64,000 bases of DNA, taken from positions 1,470,512 through 1,534,511 of the forward strand of contig KV454013.1 in NCBI GenBank assembly GCA_001661245.1, read 5' to 3'. The stretch comes from Pachysolen tannophilus NRRL Y-2460 (Eukaryota > Ascomycota > Pichiomycetes > Alaninales > Pachysolenaceae). The position numbers were made by a program, and so were the translations under genes. This document shows, in pieces, positions 47,273 to 57,533 of the stretch. Each line of letters begins with the position of its first letter. The first letter of the stretch is position 1. The notes beneath the pieces were generated by a model. The model saw only the letters and a program-made list of their open reading frames with translations. It was not told the DNA's origin and ran no database searches.

Positions 47273-48262
47273 ATGACTGTGGATAAGACTCCAAATCATA
47301 TAAAGTTATTAGCTGGAAATTCTCATTTGGAATTGGCACAAAAGATAGCATATGTATTAGATGCTACTTTATGTAAAGTTTATGTTAATCAGACAACAAA
47401 TAGAGAGAGTGCAGTGACTATTGGTGAATCTATAAGAGATGAAGATGTTTATATTGTTCAAACAGGGTGTGGAGGAGATGCTATAAATGATTATTTGATG
47501 GAACTTTTAATTTTAATTCATGCTTGTAAATCTGCTTCAGCAAGAAGAATTACTGCAATAATACCAAATTTTTTTTATGCAAGACAAGATAAAAAGGATA
47601 AATCAAGAGCACCAATAACTGCAAAATTAATTGCTAATTTATTAACAACAGCTGGTTGTAATCATGTTATTACTTTGGATTTACATGCATCACAAATTCA
47701 AGGGTTTTTCAATATACCTGTAGATAATTTATATGCAGAACCAAATGTATTAAGTTATATAAAGGAAAATATAATAAATAAATCACCAAATGAAATTATA
47801 ATTGTTTCTCCAGATGCAGGGGGTGCAAAGAGACTGGCTTCAATTGCAGACAAGTTGGATAAAAGTTTTGCTTTGATCCATAAGGAAAGGGCAAAACCAA
47901 ATGAAGTTAGTAAAATGGTTTTAGTTGGTGATGTTACAGGGAAAACTTGTATTATAGTAGATGATATGGCAGATACTTGTGGAACTTTATGTAAAGCAAC
48001 AAATCTTTTATTAGAAGAAGGTAAAGCTAAAGAAGTTATTGGTATTGTTACTCATGGTATATTCTCCGGAACAGGAATCACCAGAATTAATAATTCAAAT
48101 ATGTCAAAACTTGTATGTACAAATTCTTTACCATTAACTGAAAAATTAAAAGAATCAAATAAAATTGAAATTTTGGATATTAGTGGATTGTTAGCGGAAG
48201 CTATTAGAAGGTTACATAATGGTGAAAGTGTTTCTTATTTATTCACAAATGCAGTAGATTGA
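47273..48262 (+). CDS. Ribose-phosphate pyrophosphokinase (PRPP synthetase)
   Basis: Makes PRPP for nucleotide, His and Trp synthesis. I use ATG 47273 ([18 protein letters not shown]), since similarity to yeast Prs proteins begins there; the product is 329 aa. Motifs: [32 protein letters not shown] (flexible loop), [22 protein letters not shown], and the PRPP-binding [11 protein letters not shown]. It ends [11 protein letters not shown], as in the family. The near-universal FPYARQD is FFYARQD here. It resembles the Prs2/Prs3/Prs4 group, but I cannot choose one. A CTG codon follows AGGAKR. Confidence 0.92.
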   Translation: MTVDKTPNHIKLLAGNSHLELAQKIAYVLDATLCKVYVNQTTNRESAVTIGESIRDEDVYIVQTGCGGDAINDYLMELLILIHACKSASARRITAIIPNFFYARQDKKDKSRAPITAKLIANLLTTAGCNHVITLDLHASQIQGFFNIPVDNLYAEPNVLSYIKENIINKSPNEIIIVSPDAGGAKRLASIADKLDKSFALIHKERAKPNEVSKMVLVGDVTGKTCIIVDDMADTCGTLCKATNLLLEEGKAKEVIGIVTHGIFSGTGITRINNSNMSKLVCTNSLPLTEKLKESNKIEILDISGLLAEAIRRLHNGESVSYLFTNAVD

Positions 48263-48631
48263 AACATTTTTTTTTTTTGATTTTTGATTTGAAATTGTGA
48301 TGTGAAATATCATATATATGATAGTATTGTTATGGCTGGTTTTTTTTTTTTTTTTCTTTTACTAAATAATAGTTATTCATTCCATATATCTATTTTCTAA
48401 TTTGAACGTTTTATGAAAAGAAAAAAGCAAAAAAATATCATCAAAAGCTACAAAGACAATATGATGAAACTGAAAAATAATTTGTCATTACTACTCTTTA
48501 AAAAATAAAAGGAATATAAAAAAAAAAAAAGAAAAACAAAAAGAAAAACCAAATGAAAATAACCTTTTTCTATTTTTGCAAAAGCCCAATAATTCTTAAA
48601 ATGTAATAAAACCTCATCTGAAATTGAAAAA
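48263..48631. other. Convergent spacer PRS-UBP
   Basis: A 369-bp spacer with poly-T (48341-48355) and A-rich tracts, likely both 3' ends. Nothing else is seen. Confidence 0.6.
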
Positions 48632-51265
48632 TCAATCTTCTTTATTTTTTTTCCAAGAAAAACTCATACTCATTCTTGATTTCTTTTTGGAACCCAATTT
48701 ATCATTTCCTGGAATCAAATTATTTGCGTTAATAAGAGAAAATTGACTAGATGCAGATGAATGCCTAGATTTCGGTAATGTAGCAGTTGCTGGTGGTTGA
48801 CCCAAGACGGGTCCATAACCAGAAGATAATGAATGTGTACTATTTTCCATAGATGTGACCGAGCTACTATTATTGAATGCCGGAGGCGGTGGAGTTGGCA
48901 ACGTATGGTGCTGCTTATTGTTTAATTCAGGAGAATCTCCTGAAAATGGATTTGTGGAATGATCTTCTTCTTCTTCTTCTCTTACTTGATGAAGCGACAG
49001 TGATGTACTCTTATCGTTGTTATTTTCGTTATTATTAAAACCATTGATCTTTTCATTTAGTTTCCCAATATGCTCGTTAAATGACAAATCTAAAGTATTA
49101 TTGTCTGTTCCTTCTCCATTATCTTCCTCGCCTATATCTTCTTTATCTAACCCATTGAATAAGTTTTTACTCATTAGTGTCAGTTCATCAATTTCCTGAT
49201 AAAATAACACATATGCAGTAGCTAAACCTGGACCATCACCAAAAAATCTGAAAACAAAATCTTCATCAATAAGTTCAACTGCTTCATCATCAAATAATAA
49301 CCATCCATAATCAGAAGTTTTTATCAAAGAAATGTAATGACCATGGTGCGGTCCACCACCAATATGAACTACTATTGCATATAATTCGTACAACTTATCC
49401 GGTATAGCTGTATCATTTGTTGTATTGAAAATTCTTAAATTTTTTGGATAAGATACACAATGAAATAATTTTATATTTCGGTTTAAATTTTCCATATATT
49501 TAAACCTCTTTAAATGTAATGCTAATATTTTAGGAAGCTTTTTCAATTTAATAGTCTTTTCAGCTTCTTGTAAAGAATGACAACTATCACAATAAAATTT
49601 GTTTTGTTCTTGCAACATTTCACTTTGCGAAAATTGTTTTAAACAATTGGTTACTGAAGAATTAGGTAGTAGGTCGATAGATAAATCCAAAAATTTTTCA
49701 TCTCTTGCTGAAGTAGTTTCACAACTAAGACATGTAGTTTCACTAGTTAATAATCCTTCAAAAATTTCATGAATGTGGCTTCTTTCTTCGTCTAATTCCG
49801 AAACATTTGAGGGTTTCCTAGATTCAACGATTCCCTTTACAGCATTATCATCATATTGATCAACCACTTCTAATACAGTATTGATTAAAAAATTTAAAAA
49901 TTCATGAGCGTCCTGGTGCATAGAACTCCTAAATAATTCATTCTCTTCTTTCAATATTTCTATAAATTTTTGAGGTGATACGATACCTGTTTTACTCCTA
50001 TTTTCAGTCATGCATTCAAAACAATCTTTTAAAGCTGTAAACAAGGATTTTTCCATTTTGTATGTTTCATTATAAGAAATATCAAGGTTAATAATAGGAC
50101 CTTTCAATAAAGCCAGTCTTTTCCGCTGTTCTGCAGTGGCATTCAGGTCACTTATTCCAACAATTGATAAATTATGCTGTTGATTTTGGTTATAATCCAA
50201 ATCCAAATCTTTTAATAAGGGGTATTTAGTTAACAATTGGTGTACATTAATCTGTACAAAAGGTACTGTACCATTGGTGCCATTACTATTATGATTATTA
50301 TTAGTAGCGTTACCAATGGTATTATTCTCGTTACTATTATTGTTATTATTTGTATTATTATTGATGATATTATTCCCACCATTATTAGAATCAGTTATAT
50401 TTCCATTATTTTTATTATTGGTAGAATTGTTGCTAGTATTTAGCAACCCATCAGATGATGATGCTGTGGTAACATTAGATAGTATATTGCCATTACCTGA
50501 GGATGTTGGAGCCCCGCTCCCGCTATCCTGATGATTTTTATTCATATTAAAAATTGATGCTTTCTTCTTATTCGAATTGCCATCATTAGTACCATGACTT
50601 CCAGCGTTGTTAGTATTATTATTATTATTATTATTATTATTGCTGTTGTTGTTTGAGATAGTAGCAGTGGTGGAAGTAGTAGTTTCAGAAGTGCTATTAA
50701 TACCTGTGTTATTTGAATGTGATGTATTTTGATTTTGACTATTTTGAGATGTTTGCGCAAAAGAATGAGGTTTTGATCCAGTAACATTACCTCTTCTTTT
50801 CCTCGGATACGATGAACCCCTATCGGGGAAACTTATTATTGCTCTCCTAAAACTGTCGGTGTAAAATAAAACTTGAAGAATTGAATTAAAATAACATGTG
50901 TTACCAAAATTTTCCATCCCAAATATCTTATCGGATCCATCACCAAATGGGAAATTTAAATCAGAAGTCACCGGCATATCCAGATCATCATCATTCTGCT
51001 GGTGTTGTTGTTGCTGTTGCTGCTGCTCATTATCAGCACTCAACTGTCCAGCCACATCACTTGTATTTGTGCTTTCCCCCAGTGGAACAGATTCTTTCAA
51101 ACTATCCAAATTTGTTAGTTTATGACCATTGACATCCCCACTATTAACATTACTTGTCACAGATCTATTCACCGAGGGCTTAGTAACGGCACCATTACCA
51201 TTAGCACTCAGTTCAGCTTTCTTATTCTTCCCCTTCTCATGAGTAGACATAAATCGTTTAAACAT
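48632..51265 (-). CDS. UBP13: Ubiquitin-specific protease of the Ubp9/Ubp13 (USP12/46) type
   Basis: Deubiquitinase with catalytic Cys box FGMENFGNTCYFNSILQ (Cys at about residue 122) and His box VVHIGGGPHHGHYISLIK (about 640), followed by DDEAVELI. Between them are FRSSMHQDAHEFLNFLIN and two CxxC pairs (TCLSCET, YCDSCHSL), the zinc ribbon of this subfamily. An Asn/Thr/Ser-rich insert of about 170 residues interrupts the fold after the Cys box, built mostly of AAT/AAC codons. The C-terminal 200 residues are acidic and Ser-rich and end in a basic patch (KKKSRMSMSFSWKK). The Ubp9/13 assignment follows the Cys-box flank and ribbon. The product is 877 aa. Confidence 0.85.
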   Translation of the reverse strand: MFKRFMSTHEKGKNKKAELSANGNGAVTKPSVNRSVTSNVNSGDVNGHKLTNLDSLKESVPLGESTNTSDVAGQLSADNEQQQQQQQHQQNDDDLDMPVTSDLNFPFGDGSDKIFGMENFGNTCYFNSILQVLFYTDSFRRAIISFPDRGSSYPRKRRGNVTGSKPHSFAQTSQNSQNQNTSHSNNTGINSTSETTTSTTATISNNNSNNNNNNNNNTNNAGSHGTNDGNSNKKKASIFNMNKNHQDSGSGAPTSSGNGNILSNVTTASSSDGLLNTSNNSTNNKNNGNITDSNNGGNNIINNNTNNNNNSNENNTIGNATNNNHNSNGTNGTVPFVQINVHQLLTKYPLLKDLDLDYNQNQQHNLSIVGISDLNATAEQRKRLALLKGPIINLDISYNETYKMEKSLFTALKDCFECMTENRSKTGIVSPQKFIEILKEENELFRSSMHQDAHEFLNFLINTVLEVVDQYDDNAVKGIVESRKPSNVSELDEERSHIHEIFEGLLTSETTCLSCETTSARDEKFLDLSIDLLPNSSVTNCLKQFSQSEMLQEQNKFYCDSCHSLQEAEKTIKLKKLPKILALHLKRFKYMENLNRNIKLFHCVSYPKNLRIFNTTNDTAIPDKLYELYAIVVHIGGGPHHGHYISLIKTSDYGWLLFDDEAVELIDEDFVFRFFGDGPGLATAYVLFYQEIDELTLMSKNLFNGLDKEDIGEEDNGEGTDNNTLDLSFNEHIGKLNEKINGFNNNENNNDKSTSLSLHQVREEEEEDHSTNPFSGDSPELNNKQHHTLPTPPPPAFNNSSSVTSMENSTHSLSSGYGPVLGQPPATATLPKSRHSSASSQFSLINANNLIPGNDKLGSKKKSRMSMSFSWKKNKED

Positions 51266-51487
51266 CGCTATATCTTTTCAAGTTGATTTACAATATATTT
51301 TCTTAGTAAGCGTCTATTCTAAACTTTTTTTTTTTTGTATTTTTAAATAAAATCAGTAAAATAGATAATTAATAAATGAAATTTAAAACTTTTTTTTTTA
51401 GCTAAACAGCTAACGCCATTACCTCAATTAATGAACGAATCTTATTTAAAAAGGCTGAATCGTGATATATTGACATATATATACAAA

Positions 51488-51518
<31 letters not shown>

Positions 51519-51605
51519 TATTATATAGTTAAAATCAATTGACGCTTTATTCAATGGCTTATTATATATTATAGGGGAAAAGTACTCAAAATCACTTGAT
51601 CCTAT
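51266..51605. promoter_or_regulatory. UBP13 upstream spacer
   Basis: This 340-bp spacer has T-runs and an AT tract (51494-51515). It lies after the stop of the Far1/Ste5-like gene. No specific site is recognised. Confidence 0.5.
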
Positions 51606-54600
51606 TTACACTACCGCCGATGAAACCTCAGCTTGCAACAAGAGGCTAAATACGGCATCGAAGGGTCTGACATTGCTAATACTGTTGTTCTTATTGGTAT
51701 TGTCTGTTGTATATTCATCTCCGATTGCACTGATTTCTTTGCTCCACTTGTCAATGTATTGAACTAGTCTCATTCCGGTGTTTGGGTTTACTACGGCATC
51801 ACAATTACAACTTTTCACTATACCCCATGTTAAGGAAATCATCTCCAACAAACATGATCTTGCAGCCGCGGGTTGATGCAGCATTGCCAATTGGATTGAT
51901 CTGTGCAAGGAGTTTACCATGATCAATTCAATTTGCCTTTTCACGAACAAGACTTCTCTTTGGGAAGAGATTGGAGGTAACACCGGAATGTCCATGTAAT
52001 CGGTACTAGCATTGATTTCTCCATTGGAATTCAGAACTGGGGAAAAGTTATTGCTGCGGGTAGATATATTTAAGGCCTGGTTTAAAGACGTAAGTTGTTG
52101 TTGTTGCTGGTCTGTAAAATTTTTCACTAAATCCAACTTTATTGAGGATTTGGAAATTTTCGATTGTAAACCATCAAGCCATCTACTTTGAAACTCAATC
52201 AAGGGTAACACGGAAAACCCACCTTCCGGATTTAGCTTTTGTGTTGCCTCAAATTTTTTTAGATCTATGTTTAAGCCGAGACTAAGAGATTTGTTAAATC
52301 CAATATCGATATCATGTATTATCAAGTCTAATTCGGTAATAGCACTATGATGACCATCCTTATCCTTATCCTTACCCTTATCATTATTATCCGTATCCGC
52401 ATCCGTGTCCTTATCTTCATCATGTCCAACTTTTAGTTTCAGTAATTCACCGTTTGTACTTTCAATTTTATCAAAATGGATCAATGGAGTAAGACTGCGC
52501 ATTTTTATATGCAATTTAGGAATTGTGATTTTAGTAAAAGTTTCAATCAATTTGGGAACAAACTTAATGAGTTCATCAAAATTATCACACCTTAAGAACT
52601 GGAAACCTTTTATAACGGTAATATTATTTAATTTATCGTTATAGCATATATCCATTGAGACTTTGTTTAAATAATTTAAAAAATGCTCTTCATAATTATT
52701 CCTCAATAAAATTGAAGTTATACTGAATTCATATTCTAGAAATAAATTCTTAATAACATCTTTCAATTTGGTTTCTAATGAGCTGATGTAATTGCCATTC
52801 TCATCACAATTCTCAAACGAAGAATTTGTAACAATCAAAATTTTTTTAATTGTCTTTTGCTGGTCCAGCCAGTCAAATATGGTAGAAATTAATAACTGAC
52901 AATTATGTAAGGCAATGTATAATTCTTCATAAGAATTCTCTAAAATAGGTACCTCGTTATCACCTATATTATCAAAAACTTTTAAATCGTTTATTATTCT
53001 ATCCCATTCAGTTAACGAGGGTCTTAAAGTACCAATAAATATTGCATTTTTCGCTTTTTGTCCAAGGCCATTTCTACCAACAAATATTAAACCAACTCTA
53101 TCACAATCTTGTAGATTAGCCAAAGTTGTCCTCAAAAACTTCTTCAAATTCGATAAATAATTTTTAGAGTTATCTGGAGATGAAAAATTAATTAAAGATA
53201 CACTGATCATCAATACCATTGGTAGTCTTTCAGGCAGAGGAATGGATTTTTTCAAAATATTAATTGGTAAATCCAAACCTTTCTCAGTTAATTGGTTAAA
53301 CAAAATCACTTCTTTTGGTAACAAGTCTTTATCTTTGACCAAGCTCCAAGCATTAGTAGATATTTGAATTAAAGGGATCTTGAGATTGAATTCAGTTTTC
53401 GCTTTAGACAATTTGTGTATTTGAGACAAATACTTGAACCATTTTTGATTGATAATTCTATTTTCGGAAGAGATATAAAGAATAGGTAAGGAATCTTCTT
53501 TTAAGTTTAACATAATACTTCCAATTCTTTTGTCAGTCTCTACAACACTTGATATATGTTCTTTAACCATGACTGTACCATTTATACTTGTGCCATCCTC
53601 ATTGACCATTAATAATATATTTTCAAAAAGATAGCACTGGGCTAAATACCAATCTGTGCCATCACTTATTTTTAAGAAATCAAATATTATTAATTCTCCT
53701 AAAGAGTCAAAACTAATACCTTTCCAATCTAAAATACGAGATTTGAGATCATTAATAATTCCATCTATAACAGATTTCTTTGCACTTGCAGTATTATTAC
53801 TATCATTTACTTCTGGAGCTTGAAACAGAGGACCAGTAACATTGATTATACACTCCAATTCATAAAGTGACTGCTTCTGTATCAGATTTTCTGATAGTTT
53901 TATCTTTGGAATTTCAGGTAAAAAGGAAACAGATGGGTTTGAAATCTCTTCAAAAAGCATTTCTGATGCAGAAATTTGAGAAGCTGAAGGAATATCATCA
54001 TTGAATGGATTTGATGAACCACTTTTAGTATAATTTGTATTACATACTAAGGGATCCAATGTTCGTGCTTCAGAAGGAGTTTTTGGATAAGAATCAAATA
54101 TTTCATCACCATCATGTTTGAATGAATCAGGAGTTGTTGGATAACTTTCCACAAAAAAATCAGGTTCCATGGGATTTTTTTGCAAGTCACTAGGAGCTGT
54201 CTCAGTGATAACTTCCAATATATTGTTTCCATCAGCTATATCTTCCATTGTTCTTATTAATAACTCTTGAATCACTGTTTCCTCTGTGACTCTATCAGCA
54301 AATTGTGCAGGCAAATGACAAATTGGACAATCTGGTCTATAGTCTATATCATATTTATCCAAGGAGAGTAATAGACATTCTGAATGGGATTGATGGCCAC
54401 AAGTTAACTCTATAGGTGGTGTTTCATCTTGTAAACTATACAGTAGCAAATCAAGACAAAGACAGCACCTGGCCTCTCTATAGCTCACTTTAGAATTTTT
54501 AGCAATTGACATTCCCCCACCATTTAATGGAGTAATATTACCATCAAAATGTGAAGAATCCTTGGAGAAAAAATTATCATCATCCCAAGTAATTGAATTA

Positions 54601-54851
54601 TTAGATCCTACACTTCCAAAATTTGATCTACTAGTTGTTTGAGGGGTGTTCAATTGTAATGCTTGTGGGACTTTTGGTCTCTTCTTAGAACTTCTTATCT
54701 TGCTTGGTCCAAAAAGTATTTGCCTACTCATACGCTTAAAATTTGTTTTTTTCAACAATCTTGAAGATGTAGTTGGAGATGCTGTAGTGATACTTGTTGG
54801 AGTTGTATTTGTAGTTGAATTTCGAGTTTTTTCAGTACTAAGTGTATTCAT
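51606..54851 (-). CDS. Far1/Ste5-like RING-PH-VWA pheromone scaffold
   Basis: Large (1081 aa) scaffold of the Ste5/Far1 family, which tethers MAP kinases or Cdc24 to G-beta-gamma. A basic N-terminus (RLLKKTNFKRMSRQILFG) suits membrane or nuclear targeting. The RING-H2 is at about residues 127-180 (RCCLCLDLLLYS...ELTCGHQSHSECLLL...DCPICHLPA). A PH-like region (about 380-480) follows, then a VWA-like domain (about 535-740, starting PLPERLPMVLMISVSLINFSS). Between RING and PH are repeated SYPTTPDSF/SYPKTPSEA motifs, possible Cdk or MAPK sites. In C. albicans the Ste5 counterpart is short, so this full-length form is more likely Far1. A TGAAACA box lies 226 bp upstream. Confidence 0.75.
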   Translation of the reverse strand: MNTLSTEKTRNSTTNTTPTSITTASPTTSSRLLKKTNFKRMSRQILFGPSKIRSSKKRPKVPQALQLNTPQTTSRSNFGSVGSNNSITWDDDNFFSKDSSHFDGNITPLNGGGMSIAKNSKVSYREARCCLCLDLLLYSLQDETPPIELTCGHQSHSECLLLSLDKYDIDYRPDCPICHLPAQFADRVTEETVIQELLIRTMEDIADGNNILEVITETAPSDLQKNPMEPDFFVESYPTTPDSFKHDGDEIFDSYPKTPSEARTLDPLVCNTNYTKSGSSNPFNDDIPSASQISASEMLFEEISNPSVSFLPEIPKIKLSENLIQKQSLYELECIINVTGPLFQAPEVNDSNNTASAKKSVIDGIINDLKSRILDWKGISFDSLGELIIFDFLKISDGTDWYLAQCYLFENILLMVNEDGTSINGTVMVKEHISSVVETDKRIGSIMLNLKEDSLPILYISSENRIINQKWFKYLSQIHKLSKAKTEFNLKIPLIQISTNAWSLVKDKDLLPKEVILFNQLTEKGLDLPINILKKSIPLPERLPMVLMISVSLINFSSPDNSKNYLSNLKKFLRTTLANLQDCDRVGLIFVGRNGLGQKAKNAIFIGTLRPSLTEWDRIINDLKVFDNIGDNEVPILENSYEELYIALHNCQLLISTIFDWLDQQKTIKKILIVTNSSFENCDENGNYISSLETKLKDVIKNLFLEYEFSITSILLRNNYEEHFLNYLNKVSMDICYNDKLNNITVIKGFQFLRCDNFDELIKFVPKLIETFTKITIPKLHIKMRSLTPLIHFDKIESTNGELLKLKVGHDEDKDTDADTDNNDKGKDKDKDGHHSAITELDLIIHDIDIGFNKSLSLGLNIDLKKFEATQKLNPEGGFSVLPLIEFQSRWLDGLQSKISKSSIKLDLVKNFTDQQQQQLTSLNQALNISTRSNNFSPVLNSNGEINASTDYMDIPVLPPISSQREVLFVKRQIELIMVNSLHRSIQLAMLHQPAAARSCLLEMISLTWGIVKSCNCDAVVNPNTGMRLVQYIDKWSKEISAIGDEYTTDNTNKNNSISNVRPFDAVFSLLLQAEVSSAVV

Positions 54852-56441
54852 TTTTCCAAAATCTCAATACCAAACTGATTAATCCTTTTTTTTTTTTTTT
54901 TTTTGGTTTTTGGTTTTTTTTTGCTTTAGCTTTGATTTGCTTTTCCTGTTCTTTCTCCTCACTAAACTAAGAATAAATGTTATCCCCACGGTTATTGATC
55001 TAATTTATGGTATTAACCCAGTTAACGATTAATAAATACCCGTACCAAAAGATGAAGCAAAACCCCCGTATCTGTTTGAAACAAACTATGTAAGTTGTAT
55101 TAAGTAAGACCCACAAATTATCAATTTTTATACTTTATTGCTCTCGAAGTATATCAAGAAGAACATATTGTTTCAAGATCAGGCATTTTTCAATAGTGCT
55201 TATCTTAACACACATTGACAAAATAAAAAATAAAAAAAAAAAAAAAACAATAGTATTATTTATTTTCTTTTTTTTTTCTTTTTTATTGTACATGAAACTA
55301 GACTAATCTGGGATTAAGCTCATTACAAACACTTAATCTCATTTTTAGTTTTCCTAAATAAAAAAAATTTCCAATCTTTCCTTCTTACTTGAAAGACAAA
55401 TGAAACCCCTTCCTTGGTTGCAAAAAATATCAAATTGATTGACTGCACTTTTTGCATTAAGCGACATAATCAGCCACAAAAAAATAAAAAAGATAAAAGA
55501 AACATAGTTGATACCAAGCACACTACCATCATTCCCCCCTTTTTATTATTATTATTATTTTTTGCTAACCCCTTTACCAAAGAAATTTCCTCTACCGACG
55601 ATAACAAAGCAATCAATCGATCAATCAATCAATCAATCAAAGAGTAAGAACTTCTTCATACGATGGAACATTGAAATTTGCTACAAAAAAAAAAAAAACG
55701 TATACTTAGTCTCCTTCATTATTATCTTTATGAACAGTTTGCAAAACTAGTACTAGTGACCACAATATAATATAATATAATAAACGCTAAACTAGCAATT
55801 TCAACAAGGTTCTTAAATAGGAAGGGAAACAACAACAATTGCAGTTATTCTTAGCCACAGCGATAATCCATCCTTCTATACCCATACGATATGAAAATCA
55901 ATCATCAATCAAAATTTGTAAAATATAAACAAACCAACAAACAAAAACACTACATCTAGAGTTATCCTTAAAATTAAATATTATTATTATTTATTGTAGA
56001 TCAAATAGTTAAATTAGATCGATTTTTTTTAACCTTACAACAAAAGCAGTTACCGGATCGGGACCATAATGGTACGCTCCCACACTACCGTTGTTTTAAA
56101 CTTCCCAATACAAAACATAAATCCAACAATGTAGTGCACTGGGAACTCGATGTGCTCAATTTGGAATTATTTTTCTTTACTTTATTTTTGGGTCCGGTTT
56201 TGGCCTATATTTTTTGGTTAGTGCTCATTTTTACGATAATAATACTTCAAATTACCCGCAGTTTTTAAAAATTTCTTTAAAATTTTTCAAAATTTTTCAT
56301 TTGACGCAAAAAATTTTTCACTTTTTCTTCGCTGTAAATTGGCTCCAGTATAAATACTGTGTGGTATCCCCATGTAAGTTAATAATAATAGTTATTCTTG
56401 TGATTACAATTTAATTTATTGAAAATAAACAAACTGCAAAG
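54852..56441. promoter_or_regulatory. 1.6-kb divergent region, Far1/Ste5-like gene to RPL9
   Basis: No protein or tRNA gene is seen. Sites: TGAAACA (55077-55083), the yeast pheromone-response core, 226 bp from the scaffold's ATG; GCACACTACC (55518-55527) and CACACTACCGTTGTTTT (56081-56097) of the recurrent CACTAC family on the RPL9 side; an ATCA/CAAT repeat (55609-55639); and TATAAATA at 56349-56356, 86 bp before RPL9. A start-stop ATGTAA at 56372 probably lies upstream of the mRNA start. Confidence 0.5.
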
Positions 56442-57020
56442 ATGAAGTACATTCAAACTGATCAAACATTGGATATTCCAAAGGATGTTACTGTCCAGAT
56501 AAATGCTAGAGTGGTAAAAGTTACTGGACCAAGAGGTGAATTAACTAAGAACTTGAAACATATTGATGTTACATTTTCCAAGATTTCAGAGCGTTCTATT
56601 AGAATCACTGTTCATAACGGTGATAGAAAACATGTTGCTGCTTTAAGAACAGTCAAGTCTTTAGTTGCCAATATGATTACTGGTGTTACTAAAGGTTATA
56701 AATACAAGATGAGATTGGTTTATGCGCATTTCCCAATTAATGTTAATATCATTAATAATGATGATCAAGAATTTGTTGAAATTAGAAATTTCTTGGGAGA
56801 CAAACAAGTTAGATTAGTTAAAATCTTACCAGGTGTTACTGCTGAGATTTCAACTGCTCAAAAGGATGAATTGATCTTACATGGTAACTCTGTCGAAAAT
56901 GTCTCACAAACTTGTGCTGATATCCAACAAATCTGTCGTGTTAGAAACAAAGATATTCGTAAGTTCTTGGATGGTATCTACGTTTCCGAACGTGGTGTTA
57001 TTGAAGATGCTGAAGCTTGA
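56442..57020 (+). CDS. RPL9: 60S ribosomal protein uL6 (L9)
   Basis: Ribosomal protein uL6. The 192-aa product is close to yeast Rpl9 along its length: [70 protein letters not shown], then [18 protein letters not shown]. There is no intron. The TATA box is at 56349. A GTAAGT at 56375 in the leader lacks any branch site and is not taken as a 5'-UTR intron. Confidence 0.98.
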   Translation: MKYIQTDQTLDIPKDVTVQINARVVKVTGPRGELTKNLKHIDVTFSKISERSIRITVHNGDRKHVAALRTVKSLVANMITGVTKGYKYKMRLVYAHFPINVNIINNDDQEFVEIRNFLGDKQVRLVKILPGVTAEISTAQKDELILHGNSVENVSQTCADIQQICRVRNKDIRKFLDGIYVSERGVIEDAEA

Positions 57021-57518
57021 ATATTTTTTTTTTTGTTTGTTATTGTCTCTTTTTTTGTTTTATTTCATTTTATTTGGTATATAATAATGATTTTGGTTTT
57101 GTTTGGTTTTTATACACATTTATGTGGATCATTAAAGTGCTCAGTTTAATAAAGAGCCCATATGATCTCACACTGTAAAATTGCTGGTGTGGAAGATGAT
57201 TTTAAAGGAAAGAAAAGAAAAATCAGGTTTATTTTTTTTTTTTTTTTTTTTGCTTTATTCTTATCTTCTCATCGGGTCCTACATTAAGTAAAAGAAAGCA
57301 TATACTTTAACCTCTAATGACTTTCTACTTATATCTTTTACCTTTTAATATCCTTTTAACGAAAATTAGTTTTGAAAAGTTTTTTTGAGTTTTATCTTAG
57401 TTGAGGTCAAACATTAAAAAGATTTGGAAAAAAGGTTTTTATAAAAGTGAAATTTTTTTTATTTTTATATTTCTATACTATATATATATATTTTATATAA
57501 TAATACTAATTAAAGAAC
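57021..57518. other. RPL9-DPH4 spacer
   Basis: About 500 bp, same-strand neighbours. It has a T-run (57233-57251) and a small CACAC...GTGTG inverted repeat (57169-57191) that may mark the RPL9 3' end. No gene is seen. Confidence 0.5.
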
Positions 57519-57533
57519 ATGATAAAGATATGA
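57519..57533 (+). promoter_or_regulatory. 4-codon uORF overlapping the DPH4 start (ATGA)
   Basis: ATG ATA AAG ATA TGA; its TGA overlaps the main ATG at 57530 by ATGA. It could couple DPH4 translation to reinitiation. Confidence 0.5.

Noticed and set aside
56375-56441. 5'-UTR intron in RPL9 from GTAAGT at 56375
   Set aside because: Only about 65 nt to the ATG, with no branch site; the TATA box at 56349 suggests transcription starts near or after this point.
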